In this document: positions 59,705 through 64,000 of the stretch, one piece after another
Numbering within the stretch: the first letter of the stretch is position 1
Layout of the letters: each line of letters opens with the position of its first letter
Assembly (NCBI RefSeq): GCF_032393985.1
Contig: NZ_CP135918.1
Span: forward strand, 5,271,724 to 5,335,723
DNA: 64,000 nt
Reading direction: 5' to 3'
From: Fischerella sp. JS2
Lineage (GTDB): Bacteria; Cyanobacteriota; Cyanobacteriia; Cyanobacteriales; Nostocaceae
Notes under the pieces: generated by a model
Database searches by the model: none
What the model was told of the DNA's origin: nothing
Seen by the model: the letters and a program-made list of their open reading frames with translations, nothing else
Program-made: the position numbers and the translations under genes

Positions 59705-60073
59705 CTAGATAAGACCTAAAACTAAGTGAATTCCAACAGCCTTACCCATTGCAATTATCCGCTTACAAGTAGATTCAAATACAGATTTAGGCTCCTTTTC
59801 TCCTATTAAATTAGTACTATTATTGAATACTACAACAATGTGAGGTATTGGTTCGGCGGCTATATTGTTGTAGTTGTCAATATTTAAAACCTTTACACTT
59901 TGCAGCATTGTGTAACGTTTATTTAATTCGTCTTCTAGCAGAGAAACAGCCAAAAGAGCTGAATTTATATCTTGGAAATTTGGACGCCACAACCAAGGAG
60001 CATCTTTCCCAAATTTTGGAAAATAATTGTAATTATTCTGGATGGTTTTTACCATGAGAGCATTTGTCCTCAA
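59705..60073 (-). pseudogene. FtsK/SpoIIIE-type ATPase fragment
   Basis: 122 residues. Residues 46-122 resemble the motor domain of FtsK-like translocases: EDELNKRYTMLQSVKVLNID (family pattern RYxLF..xxVRNIxxYN), then PHIVVVFNNSTNLI at the Walker B position, where the family has ...VVVDE, and AVGIHLVL, where the family continues ATQRPS. Here it ends GLI. The acidic Walker B residues are Asn-Asn and the Walker A region is missing. It is probably a remnant, or a diverged non-catalytic protein with a new N-terminus. Confidence 0.55.
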
Positions 60074-60684
60074 GCTAAAATTTTTACAGAAGAACTATGT
60101 TTCTCTCTAACAAGTCTGCAACAACTAGCAATTAGTGAGTAAAAAACAGTATTAAGCTGAAGTTGTTTCGTGCCAGTAAATTTACTGGAAGAAAGGCAGA
60201 AGGCAGAGGGCAGAAGAGAAGAAAGTAAGAATTTATACAGTTTTAAGTCCTCTGGGTTCTGCCAAATGGTTTAAAGGCATCATTATTTAAGGAGACAAAT
60301 AAACGCTTTGCCGCTTTATCAAATCCCCCGAATTCCTTCGTGGGAATGCCTTCTTCAGACGAGCGTACTTCTATCTTCTTAACTGCTTCTAATTTTAAAC
60401 ATATATCTAAAAAGTGGAAAACTGGTGGAGTATTGAGTAAATAGCTGTATAAATGTATTCAAAATTACAAATTGCTCTCCCAGAGCTTTATGACTCTACG
60501 TAGAAGCGATCGCTAAATAATAGGCAGATAATCTACCGTAAATAAACGTAAATGGTGTAAACAAACACTCGTAGTCAGCAATTAAATAGGAACACGAGCA
60601 GAAATGAAACAGACACAGGACAATATCGCCGCACAGGTTAGAGATAACTGTTAATTTACCTTTGCTCTACAATCTAAATTTTTT
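60074..60684. other. Intergenic region with microsatellite
   Basis: No gene is supported. It contains (GCAGAAG)-type repeats at 60193-60215 and AAAAAGTGGAAAACTGGTGG at about 60411-60430, a motif seen again in modified form at 63724-63743. Confidence 0.35.
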
Positions 60685-61440
60685 GGCGTTGCATAATAGC
60701 GGTATGAATTGAGGTCAATTAATCATGGAATGTCCACGCTGTGGATCTTGTCATAACCGTAAGAATGGAAAGAAAAGAGGTAAACAGAATCACATTTGCT
60801 GTGATTGTGGTCGTCAATTCATTGATGTCTATAAACCACCCAGGGGCTACTCGGATGAAATCAAACAAGAATGCCTAAAAATGTACGTCAATGGTATGGG
60901 ATTTCGTGGAATTGAAAGGGTGAAAAACGTTCATCATACTACCATTATTCATTGGGTTAAACGAGTGGGTACACAATTGGCGGATACACCAAATTCAAAG
61001 GAAATTCCGCAGGTGGGAGAACTAGATGAATTAGAAACATTTATTGGTTCAAAAAAAATAAAATCTGGTTGTGGACGGCGGTAAATCACTTTACTCAAGG
61101 TATTCTTGCTTGGGTTTTAGGTGATCGTAGTTCGACTACTTTCCAACAGTTATGGAACATTGTCCAGTGTTGGCAGAGTTATTTTTACGTCACAGATGGA
61201 TACCCTGTTTACCCTTGTTTTGTTCCTGATGGTGACCAAATTGTGAGTAAGACCTACATGACACGAGTCGAAAATGAAAACACAAGGCTTAGACATTATT
61301 TGGCTCGTCTTCATCGTAAAACTTTATGTTATTCCAAAACCGAGGAAATGCTGAGATACTCTGTTCGATTGTTATTGCACTACCTCAAATATCGTTCTGT
61401 TCCCTTACCTGCCTAAAACATACCTTTATTCAGCAACGCC
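60685..61440 (+). mobile_element. IS1-family insertion sequence, copy 2 (756 bp)
   Basis: The same 756-bp element as at 49097-49852, with identical GGCGTTGC...GCAACGCC ends and identical transposase products by inspection. Unlike copy 1, the flanks (AATTTTTT left, ATAGTTTG right) are not a duplication, which suggests later recombination or deletion. It ends 22 bases before the ATG of the next gene. Confidence 0.9.
60725..61416 (+). CDS. IS1-family transposase (InsA-InsB, -1 frameshift), copy 2
   Basis: The same two overlapping frames as in copy 1 (119 and 115 residues), with the same eight-A run for -1 slippage. Zinc-finger CPRCGSCHNRKNGKKRG at the start, DDE-type C-terminal block. Products appear identical to copy 1. 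Confidence 0.92.
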
Positions 61441-61462
61441 ATAGTTTGTATAGGACAGAGAA

Positions 61463-62062
61463 ATGATCAGTACAAACTGGCGAGGTTTTCGAGTAATTGC
61501 ATGGGTAGGACAAGCTCTACTTACAATATTTGTAATAGTTGCAGCATTTCTAGGTAATTGGTTAAATGCCTTGGCTCTGGTATGTTTTTTAGTTATATCT
61601 TTGGTGTTTGTAATTAAAGATGACCGACTGCCAACATTATTCGATTTCCTGTTTGTCGTTGCAGCGTTATTAAATGCTGCGGGTTGGGTCTGGGGTTTAT
61701 TTTATCTGCCAGGACCGTATGACGAAATTGTTCATGCTTACACTACTTTTGCAATTACTTTAGCACTCAGTTTTTTAGTCTATAGCTCCATGCTGAATAT
61801 CTTTCGTAATCATAAACTTTTGTATTTGGTTACAATTGCGAGTTTTGGCATCGCAATTGGGGCATTATGGGAAATTACAGAATGGTCAGCTGGTAAGATT
61901 CTTCCTACTGAAGTAGTTGGAAGTTTGAATGATACTATTATCGATTTAGTTATGGATACTCTTGGGGCTGGATTGGCTGCCGTTCTTAGCCTTTGGGCAT
62001 TACAAGAATGGACAAGTCATAATGCACAAACAAAGAATTCCCAAACAGAATCATACAGCTAA
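61463..62062 (+). CDS. DUF2238-like membrane protein
   Basis: 199 residues with about five membrane helices. Blocks PYDEIVHAYTTFAITLAL, GALWEITEWSAGK and LNDTIIDLVMDTLGAGLA carry conserved acidic and histidine residues, matching DUF2238 (YjdF-like) proteins of unknown function. The ribosome-binding site AGGACAGAGAA is placed only just after the IS end, so any native promoter has been displaced; it may be silent or transcribed from the IS. It converges with the AI-2E family gene. Confidence 0.75.
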   Translation: MISTNWRGFRVIAWVGQALLTIFVIVAAFLGNWLNALALVCFLVISLVFVIKDDRLPTLFDFLFVVAALLNAAGWVWGLFYLPGPYDEIVHAYTTFAITLALSFLVYSSMLNIFRNHKLLYLVTIASFGIAIGALWEITEWSAGKILPTEVVGSLNDTIIDLVMDTLGAGLAAVLSLWALQEWTSHNAQTKNSQTESYS

Positions 62063-62153
62063 ACAATAAGGTTAATCCTCCGCCAACTCCTTCTCCAACT
62101 CCAATAATTAATCAGACCAAAATCAAAGCGATCGCATGTTAGTCAAATAATAT

Positions 62154-63182
62154 TTATTTACTTGATTGCCAGTGATTGAGTATATCATTAACCAAAACTT
62201 CTTTGATCCAAATTTGGCACACGATTACTAGGGGAACAGCAAGAAATACTCCTAAAAATCCAAAAAAGCTACCAAAAAGTACTACTGCCAATAAAGTAAC
62301 TGCTGGTAGCAGAGATACCTGACTTTTCATTACTACAGGTACAACAATCAAACTTTCAACCTGTTGAATTCCAAAGTATAACGCTACCACTGCGGCTGCT
62401 TTCCAAGGAGCATCACTCAGAGCAAGTATTGCTGGTGGAATTACACTCAAGGTCGGTCCCACATTTGGAATAAACTCTAATATTCCAGCTAAAGCTGCAT
62501 TAACTAGTGGCAATGGAACTCTCAAAATCAATAATCCAACATAGCTTAAAACTGCAATGATTGACATTGTTAAGAGAGTGCCTTTTATCCAGCCAGTTAA
62601 AGCTATTACACATTTACTAAGAATTTCATCAACTCGTCGGCGGTAGAAAGCAGGAAATAGCATGATAAATCCTTGCCGATATGGCAATGGATTAACTAAG
62701 AGCATAATTGTCAGAACTACAAACAGTAATATTCCTAGAATAATAGAAAGCGAACTCCTGACTAAAGAGAAAAAGTTATTAATTAGCTGATTAAACCAAC
62801 TTTGTAAACTCTGAGTAAGATATCTAAGTCCACGAATATTTTCTAAAAATTGGTCTGGAATTAAATTTTCTAACCAGTTATTCCACGCTCGTAACCGTTC
62901 TAACGCCATCGGCATTAAGTTATCAAATTGTTGCAATTGGTTAATAATACGTGGCACAATCAGCGCGAAAAAACATACTAAAATGACTAGTACAATCACA
63001 ACTGTGATCGTTACTGCAAAGCCTCGCTTAATGCGAAATCTTTGGAAAAATTTCACCATTTGGCTGAGGACTGTTGCCAACACTACAGCTGCAAATGCCA
63101 GTAAAACTATTTGCCGAATTTGCCACAGAATATAAAGCGAGATTACAAGAGCAAGAAAGCCGATTAATTGTCCGAAATGCAC
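62154..63182 (-). CDS. AI-2E family transporter
   Basis: 342 residues, seven or eight helices with the PerM/YdiK-type layout: an N-terminal pair, a central amphipathic region, and the conserved C-terminal LEFIPNVGPTLSVIPPAILA and LLAVVLFGSFFGFLGVFLAV. The family includes autoinducer-2 exporters and Na+/H+ antiporters, so the substrate here is unknown. Single gene, convergent with the DUF2238 gene. Confidence 0.88.
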   Translation of the reverse strand: MHFGQLIGFLALVISLYILWQIRQIVLLAFAAVVLATVLSQMVKFFQRFRIKRGFAVTITVVIVLVILVCFFALIVPRIINQLQQFDNLMPMALERLRAWNNWLENLIPDQFLENIRGLRYLTQSLQSWFNQLINNFFSLVRSSLSIILGILLFVVLTIMLLVNPLPYRQGFIMLFPAFYRRRVDEILSKCVIALTGWIKGTLLTMSIIAVLSYVGLLILRVPLPLVNAALAGILEFIPNVGPTLSVIPPAILALSDAPWKAAAVVALYFGIQQVESLIVVPVVMKSQVSLLPAVTLLAVVLFGSFFGFLGVFLAVPLVIVCQIWIKEVLVNDILNHWQSSK

Positions 63183-63390
63183 TGCGCCACCCCCAGATTT
63201 TTGTTATTTTCCGATTCCCGGCGATTGTGCTGACTTTAATTATCCAATCCTAGTAATTTTTTTTCTCCGAAAAAAGCCTCTTCAAGGCTGATTTTTAATT
63301 AAGAATGCTTTCTCATTCCTCAGACAGAAGAATGTATGGTACTGAATAGTAATCTAAAATAAACCACACTTGAAGGTATTACCTACAAAA

Positions 63391-63573
63391 ATGCAAAATC
63401 CACGTCCTAGTAATATATTGATACGTGCCTTTGTATTGATTTTTAGTAGCTTAGCTGTATTCGTGCTTGGCTTAATATTTTTTAATATGAGTCGACACAA
63501 TAGAGAAACTCCTGAAGGGGTTGAAGAGCTAGAACAGGGATTATGGCAACCTAACCAACAAACATTTGTCTAA
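63391..63573 (+). CDS. Small single-span membrane protein (60 aa)
   Basis: ATG 63391 was chosen; an in-frame TTG at 63370 is less likely. Residues about 8-30 form one membrane span (RAFVLIFSSLAVFVLGLIFF). A polar tail with EGVEELEQGLWQPN follows. The family is not recognised. Confidence 0.5.
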   Translation: MQNPRPSNILIRAFVLIFSSLAVFVLGLIFFNMSRHNRETPEGVEELEQGLWQPNQQTFV

Positions 63574-63867
63574 ATCTTTAGTAAGGAAAGTATCTCTATA
63601 AATTAAGTAAATCTTCATCTCCTAGCAATTAGCAAGGTTAGTCTGACTATTTTACAAATTAATAAGTATGGCGATCGCATGAGTTCAGTGAGTTTAATTA
63701 CTTAAATTTCTTATATTAAAACTAAAAAGTGGAAATTTGGTGGAGAAATTATCAGTAAGTTTTAAGCTGCGGTCATAAACGTATATTTCTGCCAAATTAT
63801 ATAAACAAAGAAAAAGGTATTTTATATCAGAAGATAGAAAAATTTAAGAATTATATAGGATAAGTTT
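63574..63867. other. Intergenic region, no gene seen
   Basis: AT-rich. Holds the motif ACTAAAAAGTGGAAATTTGG (63721-63740), similar to 60408-60428. Confidence 0.3.
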
Positions 63868-64000
63868 TTGATAAAAAATATTGCAAATAATTGGATGTGT
63901 AATCCCAAAAAGCTGATATGCTGGGTAATGATAGGCATCCTATTTTTTTCCTGCCTGCCTTACCTGGCTGGAGTAAAAATACACCGAATTTTCCGCTTTC
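63868..64000 (+). CDS. Start of an exported or membrane protein, cut by window end
   Basis: TTG at 63868 has AGGA 7 bases upstream; ATG 63895 is a second option. The translation IKNIANNWMCNPKKLICWVM, then a hydrophobic segment (IGILFFSCLPYLAG) looks like a signal peptide or membrane anchor. The rest lies outside the window, so no family can be assigned. Confidence 0.45.
   Translation, partial: MIKNIANNWMCNPKKLICWVMIGILFFSCLPYLAGVKIHRIFRF

Noticed and set aside
61463-62062. DUF2238 gene as part of the IS
   Set aside because: It lies outside the inverted repeat ending at 61440 and has membrane-protein composition, so it is a host gene next to the IS.

Overview
The window comes from a filamentous, probably heterocyst-forming cyanobacterium (Nostocales type). 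The evidence is the very frequent HIP1 octamer GCGATCGC, a psbA gene for photosystem II D1, a cyanobacterial phytochrome with an Rcp1-like response regulator, a fused modBC molybdate transporter gene, GlgC with a debranching-type glucosidase, cyanobacterial small domain families (DUF1830, DUF5132), and a dense scatter of short palindromic repeats between genes. I cannot name the species. No tRNA, rRNA or CRISPR array was recognised.

Layout. 0-3 kb: a YtaF/MntP-like membrane protein and two DUF1345 membrane paralogues. 3.9-10.4 kb: a membrane and ion-homeostasis neighbourhood with a DUF5132 protein, a P-type-ATPase-like protein that has lost its catalytic motifs and carries a C-terminal helix-turn-helix-like domain, tiny membrane proteins, a CAX-type Ca2+/H+ antiporter and a repeat-rich glycine-zipper protein. 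10.6-15.4 kb: an epimerase-like protein, a DMT-type transporter and gamma-glutamyltransferase. 16-21.3 kb: a secreted molybdopterin-domain-like protein, modA, a decayed second modA and fused modBC. 21.8-25.3 kb: psbA and a bifunctional UMP synthase. 26-30.7 kb: phytochrome, response regulator and a frameshifted receiver-kinase. 31.4-39.9 kb: glgC, a PQQ-propeller protein, a cyclic-nucleotide-domain histidine kinase and a frameshifted glucosidase, mixed with remnants of SDR and NmrA-like genes.

The main point of interest is the minus-strand gene set at 39.9-53.5 kb. It encodes an iterative type I polyketide synthase of KS-AT-ACP-ACP-KR-DH architecture whose KS resembles enediyne/polyene synthases, a stand-alone phosphopantetheinyl transferase, two flavin-halogenase-like proteins with the WxWxIP motif, a 117-residue unknown, an ABM-fold-like protein and a DUF2855 dehydrogenase-like protein. 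Spacing and common orientation suggest one operon. The synthase gene is split between ACP2 and KR by a 756-bp IS1-family element with an 8-bp target duplication. Removing the element and one duplicate restores one 2096-codon frame, so the locus looks like a recently broken, otherwise intact biosynthetic cluster.

53.8-64 kb: a ribbon-helix-helix-like protein with an overlapping unknown gene, an O-methyltransferase (possible tailoring enzyme), two tandem MscS channels, a fragment of an FtsK-type ATPase, a second copy of the same IS without target duplication, a DUF2238 membrane protein, an AI-2E family transporter and the start of a gene cut by the window end. Several genes carry single-base frameshifts or are remnants. 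Without reads I cannot separate true decay from assembly error.
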